64,000 bases of DNA from Diabrotica undecimpunctata. Lineage: Eukaryota; Arthropoda; Insecta; Coleoptera; Chrysomelidae. The position numbers and the translations under genes are program-made. This document shows positions 34,288-47,454 of the stretch, piece by piece. The stretch is taken from assembly GCF_040954645.1 (NCBI RefSeq), contig NC_092805.1:73517186-73581185 (forward strand). Direction: 5' to 3'. The notes below the pieces were generated by a model. It saw nothing but the letters and a program-made list of their open reading frames with translations, was not told where the DNA came from and did not search any database. Position 1 is the stretch's first letter; every line of letters starts with the position of its first letter.

Positions 34288-35690
34288 ATGATATGTAAAA
34301 TCGAGAAAAATATTGGTTTGTTTAAAAATATTTCAAAATTCAAAAACATTAAAATAATTCAGATAAGTAGGATAATATCCAACAAACATTTCGGAGAAGG
34401 AAAGTTATTAAATCCTTGAATTACCTGTACCAAACAAAATGTAAGCTTTACATCAATCATTTCTTTGTTATACTTAAGTGACCCGCATAAGTTTAAGTGA
34501 AAGCCAAAGAATTGAACGGGGTTTTTCAAAATCCATTAATGCAGTGATTAAAGACAATAGAAGGGATTATAGAAAGAGGTTTTTGTTAGTTTTTAAGATT
34601 TATAGAAAAATATTATTTGTAAATAAGTTTTAGGAAATTTATAATTAAAGGTAAAAATTTGTTTGTTATCGAAATGAAGAAATGGGGGAATTGTGACGAG
34701 TTGTGATTGGCGGAGATTGAAAAAGGTGGGATAAGTGTGTGGGAGAAAGTTTAGCGAGATTGAGGAGAGAGAAAAGATATGGTAGTTGGTTTCCAAGTCT
34801 GTAAAAAAACAGTGATTGTTCTCTGGCTGTTCCCAAGAAGTAGCAAGCAGTAGTGTTGAATGTTAGTGAGTTTTTTGTGGAGTTAGTGTATCTGACAGAA
34901 GGTGAAGCAGCAAAATATTGTAAGTCATATTTTCCTACTTATATTCCAAGAGTCACTGTTCAGGCCAACGAGAGATTCAGTTTATCGTAAAGAGAAGATA
35001 TTCCAAGAGTCATTTTTCACTCGGGCCAACGAGAGATTCAGTTTATCGAGAGGAGAAAGGCTATCATAATTTGAATGATTGTTGCTTTTGAAGGAGATCA
35101 TTAAGGACGATATACTTGCAACAATCTGTTGTAAGATTGCTGATTACATAGGGAGCGTTTGAGAGGAGATAATACAGTCTGCAAGGAATAAGGATTTGGA
35201 CCACTCATCATCAGAGAGAGATATTTTTGTTTTCTGCAGTTTTTTTTTTTCTTTTATTGATAACACAATTTTTACACGTAATTTAGAAAGGATATAAATA
35301 TTTTGATTAAGAGAGTTAGAATAGTTTGGGATTTTGAGTTTTCAATTAATATTGTTTGTACCATTAATTTTGATTGTTCACGTACGGAGAACAAAATTTT
35401 GAGAATCCTTATATGAGATTTGTTTATTGAAAACTTTTGAGTGTGAATTATTTCATTATATTTATTTCAATATATAGTGTTAGATCATATGTGTTTTTTA
35501 TTATTCCGGTATTCTCTGGACCTTACCTTTCACATGTAAGAGCATAGATATTAAAGCACGAATTTAACCCTGAGATAAAAGAATTAAAAATTGTGATAGA
35601 GTCATAATCCTATCATTTAAATAATCTTAATTAATCAAAAAAATTAATTAGCTAATTATTGCTTGGCGCACCAAGACTTTAAATATAACA
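34284..35690 (+). repeat. Gypsy-2 5' LTR
   Basis: 1,407 bases. It contains a near-tandem duplication at 34944-35060 (each unit has ATTCCAAGAGTCA...GCCAACGAGAGATTCAG). Near the end is the palindromic CTTGGCGCACCAAG. No obvious sense ORF. Confidence 0.93.
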
Positions 35691-35695
35691 ATAAC

Positions 35696-35713
35696 TGGCT
35701 TCCAAAACGTGGG
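35696..35713 (+). promoter_or_regulatory. Gypsy-2 primer-binding-like site
   Basis: TGGCTTCCAAAACGTGGGG starts five bases after the LTR. It begins with TGG, as tRNA-primed sites do, and ends AACGTGGGG like tRNA-Lys-type sites. The middle does not match that site, so the primer identity is uncertain. Confidence 0.5.
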
Positions 35714-35946
35714 GCTTGAAAATATCGCAGCTTTACATTTGAAGGAAGGGAAAGATTTTATTTTCTTTACCAATCGTACATTTGATATTTATTTTAAATT
35801 ATTTGAATTTTACTTGATTGCATATTTGATATTTGTCGTGAAAATTTAATACATTTGGGGAGAAATATTGTCGTGTTCTGAAACATATAGAGTGTTGTAA
35901 AATTTCACATTTGGCGGGGACAAAAACAATAACAAAAAGTAACAAC

Positions 35947-37416
35947 ATGTCTGTCACAAGGAGACAAAGTAAAATGCAGGAAAGGAAGGAGGATAACAGA
36001 GAAGATGAAACAATTTTGGAAGAAGTATCGGATAATGAAGGAAATGTTACAATAGTTGAGGAGAAAAAAGAATTATCAGGAATAGAGAAAATATTACAAC
36101 TAATGCAATTACAGACACAACAAATACAAGAGAATCAAAGGGAAACAAAACAAACAATAGAGAAAAACCAAATTGAAACATCAAAGAAAATTGATAGAAA
36201 TCAACAAGAAACAAAACAGACAATGGAAGAAAACCAACGGGAAACAAGGCTAGCAATAGAACAAAAATTAGAAGAAAATGATAGAAAAATGGAAAAGCGT
36301 TTTGACAAATATGAAAATGAGGTAAAAGTCTGTTTAGAAAAAGTCAGAGAAGAAACAGAGAGGAAACTAGAGATGCAGAGAGAAGAAATAGAAACTAAAA
36401 TGAAAGATATTAAGACTGTACAGAAAAAAGAATTAGAACAGTTAGAAGAAAAATTTGAAATGGCGCTACAAGAAGACAGGAAGGAAATAGAAAGAAGATT
36501 AAAGCAAAATGAAAAACAAATGGCAGAAATTGAACTAAGAGGGGTAGAGAGAAAAGAAGTTATCATCCATGGAACAAGCGAGTCGAAAATACAATTTGGC
36601 GGGGATATTCGGAAAACACACCCAGTACCGTTTGTTAAAAATTTGAAAACCAAATTACAACATATTAGATATTTTGACGATTGCAAAGAAACAATTAGAA
36701 ACCATTTGAAAGAAGGAGCAGCGTTATGGTATGAAAGCAAGGAAGATGAGTTTGAAAATTGGACAGATTTTGAAAATAAATTTCTCAACTATTTCTGGGG
36801 GAAAAATAAACAGAGAGAAATCAACCAAGAGCTACAGAATGGAAAATATCACGAAAAAATGGGAATATCTGAAGAAAGATATGCTTTGCAGATATATAAC
36901 AATTCAAAATATCTAGAATACAAATATTCTACCGAACAGCTGGTAGAAATGATCAGCAGACATTTTGAGGAAACGTTGGAAGACCACGTGATTTTGAGAA
37001 ACTATCAAGATATTGATAGTTTGTGCCAATTCCTTCAATTAAAAGAAGCGAAAAGAAAAGAAATGAGAAATAGAAGACAACATGACCAATATAATGGAGC
37101 GGAAAGAAGGTATTCATCAAATTATGACCAGAGAAACAGACATCCCAGATCAACAAACGAATATAGGCCGAGAAATTACAATAATTACAATAGACAACAA
37201 AATTACGATAACCGGAATGATACACAAAATAGAACAAATGAAAATCACAACAGGAATAGAGATGCACAAAATCCTCCGAATAGGAATACGAACGAACAAA
37301 GGGACGATAGAAATAATCAGAGATTCCAACGACAAAACAGAAGAGAGATGAATCATGTGGCAATAGAAAAGGAGGAAGAAGAAGTATTCAATGAATCCAG
37401 ACAGGATTTTCAATAA
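35947..37416 (+). CDS. gag: Gypsy-2 Gag-like protein, coiled coil
   Basis: The first ATG in frame is at 35947. The frame is open back to a TTG at 35911, but that is unlikely to be the start. 489 residues. The first 190 residues are extremely rich in E, K and Q with repeated QxET and IExNQ blocks, predicting a long coiled coil. Residues about 210-370 hold the capsid-type region with LKEGAALWYE and FENKFLNYFW, typical of gypsy Gag. The C-terminal 100 residues are R/N/Q-rich and basic, probably RNA-binding, and no CCHC zinc knuckle is present, unlike gypsy-1. Intact. Role: particle formation and packaging of element RNA. Confidence 0.88.
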   Translation: MSVTRRQSKMQERKEDNREDETILEEVSDNEGNVTIVEEKKELSGIEKILQLMQLQTQQIQENQRETKQTIEKNQIETSKKIDRNQQETKQTMEENQRETRLAIEQKLEENDRKMEKRFDKYENEVKVCLEKVREETERKLEMQREEIETKMKDIKTVQKKELEQLEEKFEMALQEDRKEIERRLKQNEKQMAEIELRGVERKEVIIHGTSESKIQFGGDIRKTHPVPFVKNLKTKLQHIRYFDDCKETIRNHLKEGAALWYESKEDEFENWTDFENKFLNYFWGKNKQREINQELQNGKYHEKMGISEERYALQIYNNSKYLEYKYSTEQLVEMISRHFEETLEDHVILRNYQDIDSLCQFLQLKEAKRKEMRNRRQHDQYNGAERRYSSNYDQRNRHPRSTNEYRPRNYNNYNRQQNYDNRNDTQNRTNENHNRNRDAQNPPNRNTNEQRDDRNNQRFQRQNRREMNHVAIEKEEEEVFNESRQDFQ

Positions 37417-40400
37417 GGCATCCACTAAACAAAAGTAAAAAACTCTCCGGTATATTTTGTCACCCGAGAGAGTTTATACAGTTGGCGGGAAACGAAAAAC
37501 AAAATTCTAATTCCAGTCTAATTTTTTTAGATGCATTTATAAAACATAAAGCGATTAAAATTCTGATTGATTCTGGATCGGAAATTTCGTTAATCAATAA
37601 AAAACTAGTAAAAGAATTAAATATGGACAGATTTGTGTATAAGATTCCGAGGGTTGCTTTAGTGGGTGCAAATAATAAAAAATTGACGACAGTAAACGAA
37701 GGTTTAGGAGTACGGATCAGAGTGGGAGACAAATTCTATATTATGCAATGTGTGGTGATCGAAGATCTAAATCATGATATGATAGCGGGAATTGATGAAT
37801 TGAGTGAAAAACATATCACCATCAATTTTTCGGAAAATCAACTGGAAATCAGAGCAGAACCAGACAACATAGAAGAAGAAAAGGAAACAGATAGGAGAAA
37901 ATTTTCTGAAAGGATAAATGGACAAGAAAAACATAAAGAAATCAATATGACGGTAGAGGATAAATCGAAAGCTCAAGAAAAAAATCAATCCGAAGAGGAA
38001 AAGAGAATAAAAAAAAAGAAGAAGAGTTCGAAAAGAAAGCAGGAAAAAAAGGAAGTTATAAGCAGAAAAATGGAAGGAGCCGAAACATGGTGCTCGGAAT
38101 ACCAGATAGAAATTAAAGATAAAGAAAAAATAGAAGAAGAAATAACGGAAGAGGACAGAGAAGAAATGGCAATTATGGACGAGAATCCAGAATTTTGTGA
38201 AGAAGTAATACGGACAGTGAACACATGTGAACAAACTGAGGATGTAAGAAAAATAATATGTGGAGAAAACATGGAGAAGGAAATAGAGAAGATTTTAGAA
38301 AATTATGGAGATCTCATTAATGAAGAAAGCCGAGTGGCTAAAAATTATGAACATTCTTTTAAAGTTAAAAACTTAGAAAATTTTAAATCGAAAACATATC
38401 CAATCCCGTATAAATACAGGCAAAGCGTCGGACAGGAAATTGAAAATATGATCAAAGACAAGGTGATCGAAAGATGTGACTCTCCATATATCAACCCGAT
38501 AGTATGCGTAAAAAAATCAAATGGTGATTTGCGATTATGTTTAGATGCAAGAAACATTAATTCGCACACAATCGCGCAATACGAAGCGCCTTTGAACATA
38601 GAAGCCATTTTTGGACGAATCACAGGATCACACATTTTCTCCAAAATCGATTTGAAACACAGTTTTTGGTTAATACCTTTGGCAGAAAAGTGTCGAAATT
38701 ATACCGCTTTTTCTATCGACGGAGTGGTGTACCGATTTAGGGTAGTACCATTTGGACTACAAAGTGCATGCGCTGCTTTGGTTCGCGCATTACACACAAT
38801 TTTAAATAGGCATGGAGAATTTGTTGTACATTACATAGATGATTTATTAATTTTCTCACCGGATATAACAAGCCATCTACGACATATTCATACTATTCTC
38901 GAAGAACTTGATCAAGCCGGATTAAAATTAAATATTCAAAAGTGTCAGTTTTTCCAAAAAGAGGTATTGTATTTAGGATTCAAATTAGACACAAAAGGGA
39001 TTAGTCTTGCAGAAGATAGAATCGAAGTCATCAACAACTACCCTAGGCCAACCAATTTAAAAACTTTGCGGGGATTTTTAGGAATGGTAAACTATTTCAA
39101 AAAGCTGATACCAGACCTCAGTACAAAAGAAATACCGCTAATAGCATTACTTAAGAAAAATGTCAGATGGAAATGGGGAACGGAACAAGAAATCGCTTTC
39201 AAAAATTTAAAAGGAGCGTTTTCCACAGCTGTAAGAGTGCACCACCCAAGATATGAGCAACCTTTCATTCTCAGGACCGATGCTTCCATAAAAAAATTTG
39301 CAGGGGTGTTATCACAGATACAAGACGATATAGAGGTGCCAATATGTTTTGTTTCCCGTGTAACCAAAACGTATGAGAGAAAATACAGCGTTACTGAATT
39401 AGAGTTTGCCAGTGTGTTATTTTGTGTAAACAAATTACGTTTTTACCTACTTGGGGCAAGATTCACCATTGAAACGGACCACGCAGCGTTGATACACATA
39501 ATGAAAAATAGGTTGGTAAATAATAGAATTCATAGGGGCATTCTTTTACTCCAAGAATATGATTTTGAATTTAAATATATCAAAGGAACGGACAATATTT
39601 TGGCTGATGCGTTGACGAGAGATGAACAATTCCGCAAAGAGGATCACAAAACTCTCCACATAGGCATGAACATAATGAGAGAAGAAGCAGGCTTATTTTC
39701 GTTGGCCAAAATCAGGGAAAATCAGGAAGAATTGAATGAAAGAGAAAAGCAAAGGGCTGAACAAGAAAATAACCTATATTTTAAGAGGGTCGATGGTAAA
39801 GAACTCTATGTAATCACGGAGCAAATGGCAAAAGAAGTTTTTTTAAATTTACACTGTGACAACGGACATATTGGAAGTAGAAAGGTGTGGCTTATGTTCA
39901 GGGAGAACTACATTTGTCGACAGGACTATACAATAGCCAAAGAGGTGACTCGAAATTGTGCGACATGCCAAAAGTGTAAAAGTAGGAACTTTAAAAATGA
40001 AAAAGTCACAAAAAACGTCGTAGCTCGGAAGAAACTGGATATTGTTGCTATTGATATGTTGAGCGATTTGATACCAACAACTCAAAGGAATAAACACATA
40101 TTAGTTATGGTGGATCTTTTCTCAAAATATGTTAAATTGTACGCATGCAGAACCACAAAAGGAATTGAAATACTTAGGAAGATAGACAATTTTATAGAAA
40201 CGGTGGGAAGACCAGACAATATTTTATTGGACAATGCGACATATTTTAGGAACGAACGTTTTAAAAGTGAATTAAGAGAGAGGGGCATCGATACAAAATT
40301 TATAAGCATCCGTCATCCACAGAGCAACCCATCGGAGCGTTTTATACAAGAAGTCACAAAATTTCTACGAATTGCCGCGGAAGAACATCATCGACATTGG

Positions 40401-40835
40401 GACAGAAAAGTGTTGGAGATCGAGACCTATTTGAATTGTGCTCCAAATACGGTTACCAAAGAGACGCCTTTATATATAATGAAAGGAACAATGCCTACAA
40501 GACCGTGGGAAGACACCGCCCCCAGACAATACGAAGAAGTGATCGAGTTGGTTCAAAGAAGATTGAGACGAAGTGGAGAGAAATATCTCCAAAGACAAGA
40601 AAGAACCCGAAGAAGAAGGCCGATCAAATTCCAGAAAGGAGATAAAGTCTTAGTGAAGGCACTGAGGGTGTCGAATTTACAAAATGGTATTTGTGCTAAA
40701 TTGATGCCGATATTTGAAGGTCCATATAGGGTCAATACGGAAAATGGGGTAAATAGTTATGAATTAGCGCACATAGAGACAGGAAATATACGGGGTATTT
40801 TTAACATTCACGACATCTATCAATATCATGAATAG
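37395..40835 (+). CDS. pol: Gypsy-2 Pol polyprotein (protease, RT, RNase H, integrase)
   Basis: The -1 frame relative to gag is open from 37395 (after a TGA at 37392) through to 40835. The first in-frame ATG falls after the protease motif and the TTG at 37482 is not a credible start, so a -1 shift in the 22-base overlap before the gag stop is the simplest route. Order: protease IDSGSE near 37570; a K/E-rich linker 37870-38220; RT with LRLCLDARNIN near 38530 and YIDDLL near 38832; RNase H TDAS near 39278 and TELE near 39395; integrase zinc finger HxxxxH/CxxC near 39850-39970; integrase DMLSD near 40053, LLDN near 40227 and PSE near 40332, with 34 residues between the last two acidic positions. 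Complete. Confidence 0.92.
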   Translation: MQTGFSIRHPLNKSKKLSGIFCHPREFIQLAGNEKQNSNSSLIFLDAFIKHKAIKILIDSGSEISLINKKLVKELNMDRFVYKIPRVALVGANNKKLTTVNEGLGVRIRVGDKFYIMQCVVIEDLNHDMIAGIDELSEKHITINFSENQLEIRAEPDNIEEEKETDRRKFSERINGQEKHKEINMTVEDKSKAQEKNQSEEEKRIKKKKKSSKRKQEKKEVISRKMEGAETWCSEYQIEIKDKEKIEEEITEEDREEMAIMDENPEFCEEVIRTVNTCEQTEDVRKIICGENMEKEIEKILENYGDLINEESRVAKNYEHSFKVKNLENFKSKTYPIPYKYRQSVGQEIENMIKDKVIERCDSPYINPIVCVKKSNGDLRLCLDARNINSHTIAQYEAPLNIEAIFGRITGSHIFSKIDLKHSFWLIPLAEKCRNYTAFSIDGVVYRFRVVPFGLQSACAALVRALHTILNRHGEFVVHYIDDLLIFSPDITSHLRHIHTILEELDQAGLKLNIQKCQFFQKEVLYLGFKLDTKGISLAEDRIEVINNYPRPTNLKTLRGFLGMVNYFKKLIPDLSTKEIPLIALLKKNVRWKWGTEQEIAFKNLKGAFSTAVRVHHPRYEQPFILRTDASIKKFAGVLSQIQDDIEVPICFVSRVTKTYERKYSVTELEFASVLFCVNKLRFYLLGARFTIETDHAALIHIMKNRLVNNRIHRGILLLQEYDFEFKYIKGTDNILADALTRDEQFRKEDHKTLHIGMNIMREEAGLFSLAKIRENQEELNEREKQRAEQENNLYFKRVDGKELYVITEQMAKEVFLNLHCDNGHIGSRKVWLMFRENYICRQDYTIAKEVTRNCATCQKCKSRNFKNEKVTKNVVARKKLDIVAIDMLSDLIPTTQRNKHILVMVDLFSKYVKLYACRTTKGIEILRKIDNFIETVGRPDNILLDNATYFRNERFKSELRERGIDTKFISIRHPQSNPSERFIQEVTKFLRIAAEEHHRHWDRKVLEIETYLNCAPNTVTKETPLYIMKGTMPTRPWEDTAPRQYEEVIELVQRRLRRSGEKYLQRQERTRRRRPIKFQKGDKVLVKALRVSNLQNGICAKLMPIFEGPYRVNTENGVNSYELAHIETGNIRGIFNIHDIYQYHE
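37402..37473 (+). promoter_or_regulatory. Possible gag-pol frameshift region with hairpin
   Basis: The only overlap in which gag and pol frames are both open is 37395-37416. It contains GGATTTTC, where a TTT codon can re-pair after slipping one base back. About 30 bases after it, ACTCTCCGG (37441-37450) can pair with CCGAGAGAGT (37464-37473) to form a stem. Slippage on GAT/TTT is not a classic heptamer, so this is a hypothesis. Confidence 0.4.
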
Positions 40836-40918
40836 ATTTTAATAACATAGTGAAATAATTTGATCCTAGAAAATTTTTGTCATTTTTAAAATTTAACAAA
40901 GAGTTTTCGGCAGATCAA

Positions 40919-40930
40919 ATGGCGGGGATT
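40919..40930 (+). promoter_or_regulatory. Gypsy-2 polypurine tract
   Basis: ATGGCGGGGATT lies immediately before the 3' LTR, the expected position for plus-strand priming. The same TGGCGGGGA word occurs at 35912 and 36595, and a variant at 37483. Confidence 0.6.
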
Positions 40931-43103
<2,173 letters not shown>

Positions 43104-45145
43104 CAGTGTGACCCATTTAGATTGGAAACACCTCTATAAAATTTGAAGTTGTTAACCGATTTTAACCAAACTTTTTTTTAATGTCATGTAATAAAAGGTC
43201 TATTGCAGGACAAAATATAAAATGTTTAGTTAAATTTTCAGGGTATTCTACGATACTTTTTCTTCGTCGAAAATGGAGAATTTGTATTAGCGATTTTTTT
43301 ATTAAAAAAATTTCTACGCCACTGGATTTAGAGTGGCTTCAAATAGCTATGACAAAAATTTCATTAAGATTTATTCATTAATAACAAACTTATGACAACT
43401 TAAAATTTTAAAACTCACTAAGAAAAAAACACTGTATTAACGTTAAAAAAAACACTCTGTATTAACAGAAATATGGAAACATAATTTTAGTTTAAATCCT
43501 AGTTGCCTCTACCAATCCACCATCTAATTGGATACATTTGTCGTAGCGTTTATAAATATTTCTAATTACATTTCTTAGTTGTTGGGCAGTAATTTCTGCA
43601 CATGCCTGTCGAATTCTTGCACGAAGTTCGTTTACGTCTCTTGCACGGGTTTGGTAAACTTTTTGTTTGCTAACTCCCCAGAGAAAGAAATCTAAAATTG
43701 TGAGATCTGGAGATCTGGGTGGCTAATCTATCAACGGACTACCCCGGCCTATCCATCGGTTCGGAAAATTTTCATTTAGCCATTGCTTCACGGTTCTGGC
43801 GTAATGAACAGAACACCCATCTAACTGGATATACAAATTCGTTCATTAATTGGGAGCTCATGAATAGCATCCCACAAGTCGGTGTTTAAAAATTCTAAAA
43901 AGTTCTGTGTGTTCAAGTTTTCTTCAAAAAAGAAAGGACCAATAACTCGCTGATTCAGTATACCACACCAGACATTGATTTTTTGAGAATACTGGCTTTT
44001 AAAGTTTATTACCCAATGGGGATTATCTACTGTCCAATAGCGACAATTCTGTGATGATACTACTCCATTTGTAGTGAAAGTGGCTTCGTCGGTAAACAAC
44101 ACGTTTTTTAAAAAAATTTATATTGTTTAAATATTCCCCTTGGGCCCATAAACAATATTCTAAACGTTTTGCTTCGTCGCCTTCTTGTAATGTGTGTAAT
44201 AATTTTGGTTTGAAAGGTTTAATATTATTTATCTTAAGACATCGCCGAATACTCTCTCGAGGCACATTCAAATATAAACTGGCATTCCTTAAACTGGTAT
44301 TAGGGTTATTTCTGAATTGATCTAAAATGATTTGATTGTTTCCTCTTCTTCTTTGTAACGGGTTATTTTTTAAAATTAGTTTTGATACTGCACCATATTC
44401 ATTAAAGATTCTATTTATTTTGTTTACCGTACCGCAGCTAAGGACGATCCACATGTCTGTCATTAAATATTGTACAAACTTCCCTGGCATTTCTATCGTT
44501 ATCTCCCAAAAGACGTATAATTTTAATTTTTTCTCTCAAACTTAATCTTGCAGCCATGACACAAAATAATATTAAAATAATTTGAAGTAAATATTGCTGC
44601 AGATATTATGCATAAATTTATGCTAGCACTGAAATTTGTATGACACAAATAATGTCAAACAGTAATATCGTTATCATGGAAACTGAGATTTAAGTTGTAT
44701 CATGTAAAGTTAATAATGTAAGTGCGTTACTTGCATATTATTAAACTGTTTATTATTAAAATTATTTGAAAAATAATTAGTTTTATGGTTATCTGTTGAT
44801 ACAGGGTGTTCTTTTTTGACTCGTAGCTTAGTGAGTTTTAAAATTTTAAGTTGTCATAACTTCGTTATTAATAAATATATTTTATTGAAATTTTTGTCAT
44901 AGCTATTTGAAGCCACTCTAAATCCAGTGGCGTAGAATTTTTTTTAATAAAAAAATCGCTAATAGAAATTTTCCATTTTCGACGAAGAAAAAGTATCGTA
45001 GACTGCTCTGAAAATTTAACTAAATATTTCATATTTTGTCCCGCAATCGACCTTTTATTACATGACATTAAAAAAAAATTTGGTTAAAATCGGTTAACAA
45101 CTTCAAATTTTATAGAGGTGTTTCCAATCTAAATGGGTCACACTG
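43104..45145 (-). mobile_element. Tc1/mariner-type transposon (mariner-3), complete ends, 2.04 kb
   Basis: The ends CAGTGTGACCCATTTAGATT and their inverse are flanked by TA (43102-43103, 45146-45147) inside TA-rich sequence. Inverted repeats are about 320 bases long (43104-43424 and 44822-45145), with several differences between them. The minus-strand transposase is broken. Confidence 0.9.
43492..44557 (-). pseudogene. Mariner-3 transposase, broken
   Basis: The ATG is at 44557 (AARLSLREKIKIIRLL). After an early frameshift/stop near 44445 the frame 44490-44023 carries a helix-turn-helix segment. A frameshift in an A/T run near 44108 leads to FTDEATFTTNG (first aspartate near 44090), VWCGILNQRVIGPFFF, and after another break near 43830 a QLDG...HYA piece (second aspartate near 43810) and SPDLTILDFFLWG (third, near 43705-43670), where an in-frame stop also occurs. 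The end is GGLVEATRI. Not functional. Confidence 0.8.
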
Positions 45146-45169
45146 TATATATATATATAACAAATATTT

Positions 45170-45174
<5 letters not shown>

Positions 45175-45229
<55 letters not shown>
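45175..45229. repeat. (TA)n tract at inner end of X'
   Basis: 27 TA units directly joined to TCTACGGCATAAAGTGG, the inner end of X', mirroring the tract at 29258. Confidence 0.95.
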
Positions 45230-45231
<2 letters not shown>

Positions 45232-47330
45232 ACGGCATAAAGTGGACTCCGCCCATGTTAAAATTCAGGTTTAATTGAGCTCCGTGGTCAAGTGGATACC
45301 GATATACGGAGCTCACTTGACCATTCCATAATATTGGTTCTGTCGATTCATTAACATCTAGAGTTTAATAATTTATAAAAAATTTTTGGAGCCCGTAAAT
45401 ACCCCTGTATCATAAACGTATATCGTTTAGTTCACGTGTATATATTATAGGGGTCGTTCAGATTTTCTTCATTGTATATTTGAATCATACGTTTATCGGT
45501 TTAAGTAAGCTCTGAGAGTTTGGCAACTGTGCGATTATACCGTATATTTTCAACATATACCCTGAGCGGTTTATATGGGCTCCTTATTTTTATCTACTGT
45601 TTGTAGACAGTGTAATGTCATACGCATTACACTGTGTAACAGAGTATATCTTATTACCTGGTATAACTACGTACTAAAAGGTAACTGGTTCTTTAAAAAA
45701 CAGGTATATAGATACAAAAGAATTTGGGCTTATTATTTAATGGAATGTTCGCTTGCATAGAAAATGTTATTTTTTCTGCATTTTTAAAAATATTGTTTTT
45801 TTATTTAATATAATTTTATTAGTTCAATGCCGAATTCAATGTTTTTTTTTTATTACAGAAATTTCGTAATGTATTTTGTTAACGTGAGTATGTCATTGTA
45901 CGTTTTATGTAAGCATCCGATTAATAAAAACTACTTTTATTTCATTTACTCTTCTGCGATATCTTGTATAAAGCTTTTTTATTATTTTAGTTCTGGTCTT
46001 ATTTGTATACTACATATGATATCTCGATAGAAGGTTATCTCAAAATAAATATGGTTAAGTGCTACAATAGATATTTTTGTGTTAAAATGGGTAGTGGTTT
46101 GCACAAAAAGAAAGAAAGGTTAATTTGTCTAACAAGGTATATTCGGCAGCAGAAGCATATAGTGCAAGCGTCTATGTTTTAAAGGCGGAAGTACGTGCGC
46201 CTCATTTTTAGCTGACAAGCTTGCGAAGAATATTATTTCTGGTCCTCAATTTACCTTTTAGTTTTAAACAATGATCTGTGACTGACCCCGTGCGATACAA
46301 ACTATTTTCAAGAAATATATAGGAAGTCCACAGTTCAAAAATTTCATGACATTATTGGATGTTCAGTTTGTGAAAGCGTCTATGTTAGGGAAATTGAGAA
46401 GCGCACATGAGTTTTTCAGGGGTTTTGGCTGAAAATTGATTCATATTTTATTTTTATTGTGCAATAATAGGTGTATCGTCTATATAGTAGTAGTCCTATT
46501 ATCTACCGGTATGGGTTGATCGTTTGGGTAAATGTTATACAGTGTAGGTGCCTTTATGCTACCCCAAGCGAGACCATTCTTCATCTGCTATTCTCACCAT
46601 TGAGTGATACAAAAAATATTCTCTTGTGTAGGCATACGCAAATAATATAAGTGAGTTTGTTATCTAACGGGATATATAGTTTTTGGAGAAACATTCTGTA
46701 ATTTAAGGTATCGTAAGCGGCATTAAGATTGAAAAATACCACCCCTGATACCCGATGTTTTTCGTACCCGTCTTTGATGTGTTGGGTAAGATTTAGTATT
46801 TGTAATGTACATGATCTTCCCTATCTATAGCCACTTTTGTCTTTTAATTTGAGCATTTCTTCAAATATCGGTGAAATCATATTAACGATCTTGTGCAAAA
46901 GTATTTTGAACAGCTGACAAAATAAAGATATTGGCAGATAGTTTTTGTGGTCGTTGGAGTTTTTGCCAAGTTTAAGCAAGGTAACAACTTTGGCTTGTCT
47001 CTAGACTTTGGGTGTCTCCATAATTTGAATACAGTTGTTCATCATCCGGAGAAGCCATTGTGGTGTTTTTGGTCCAGATTGCGTAATAAGCTTTGTGCTC
47101 AGATCCTCAATGTCGGTAGCTGTATTATTTTTCATTAAATATGTAGATGGTTGATCCAAGCTCAACATCGTTGAAAGGATCTCTGAAAGCTGACTGGTTT
47201 TGTCCTTTCTTACTTTGAGTTATTTTTTGCTTCTTTTCCGACAGAGATAGCATGTCTATATCTATAATGTGGTTTTCAGCGATCAGCTTGGGCACTTGTC
47301 CAAGGCTATGACAAATACTCTGTCCTCTGC
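45230..47330 (-). repeat. Inner inverted repeat, right copy (X')
   Basis: Reverse complement of 27270-29257 with about 80-90 percent identity. The end next to the TA tract is best conserved. It contains the inverted jockey-like RT fragment at 46560-47180. Confidence 0.75.
46560..47180 (-). pseudogene. Jockey-like LINE reverse-transcriptase fragment in X'
   Basis: Minus-strand reading gives a KLGKNSNDHKNY segment near 46960, LPISLFCQLFKILLH near 46925, RSCTLQILNLTQHIKDGYEKH near 46810-46760 and GVVFFNLNAAYDTLN near 46740-46700. A following piece resembles the next conserved LINE block. It is better preserved than the X copy but still frameshifted. Confidence 0.7.
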
Positions 47331-47430
47331 TATTCTACATTAATATGACTGATTCATTATTTTCTCTAAACACTCTGTCCTCTGCTATTCTACATTATTA
47401 TGACTGATTCATTTTCTCTTTCTTGCAGCT
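47313..47430. repeat. Tandem duplication, about 58 bp
   Basis: Two copies of a unit containing ACTCTGTCCTCTGCTATTCT and TATGACTGATTCATT, in direct tandem at 47313 and 47370. It lies at the outer border of X'. Confidence 0.8.
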
Positions 47431-47454
47431 ATTTTAATGTTTATGCTGTGTATC

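Noticed and set aside
36201..36788. Long antisense frames across gypsy-2 gag and pol (also 37767-38234 and 36953-37363)
   Set aside because: Shadows of highly biased E/K/Q codons on the sense strand. No independent motif.
35911..37482. TTG positions 35911 and 37482 as translation starts of gag and pol
   Set aside because: Neither is an ATG. Gag has a good ATG at 35947, and pol is more plausibly reached by -1 frameshifting.
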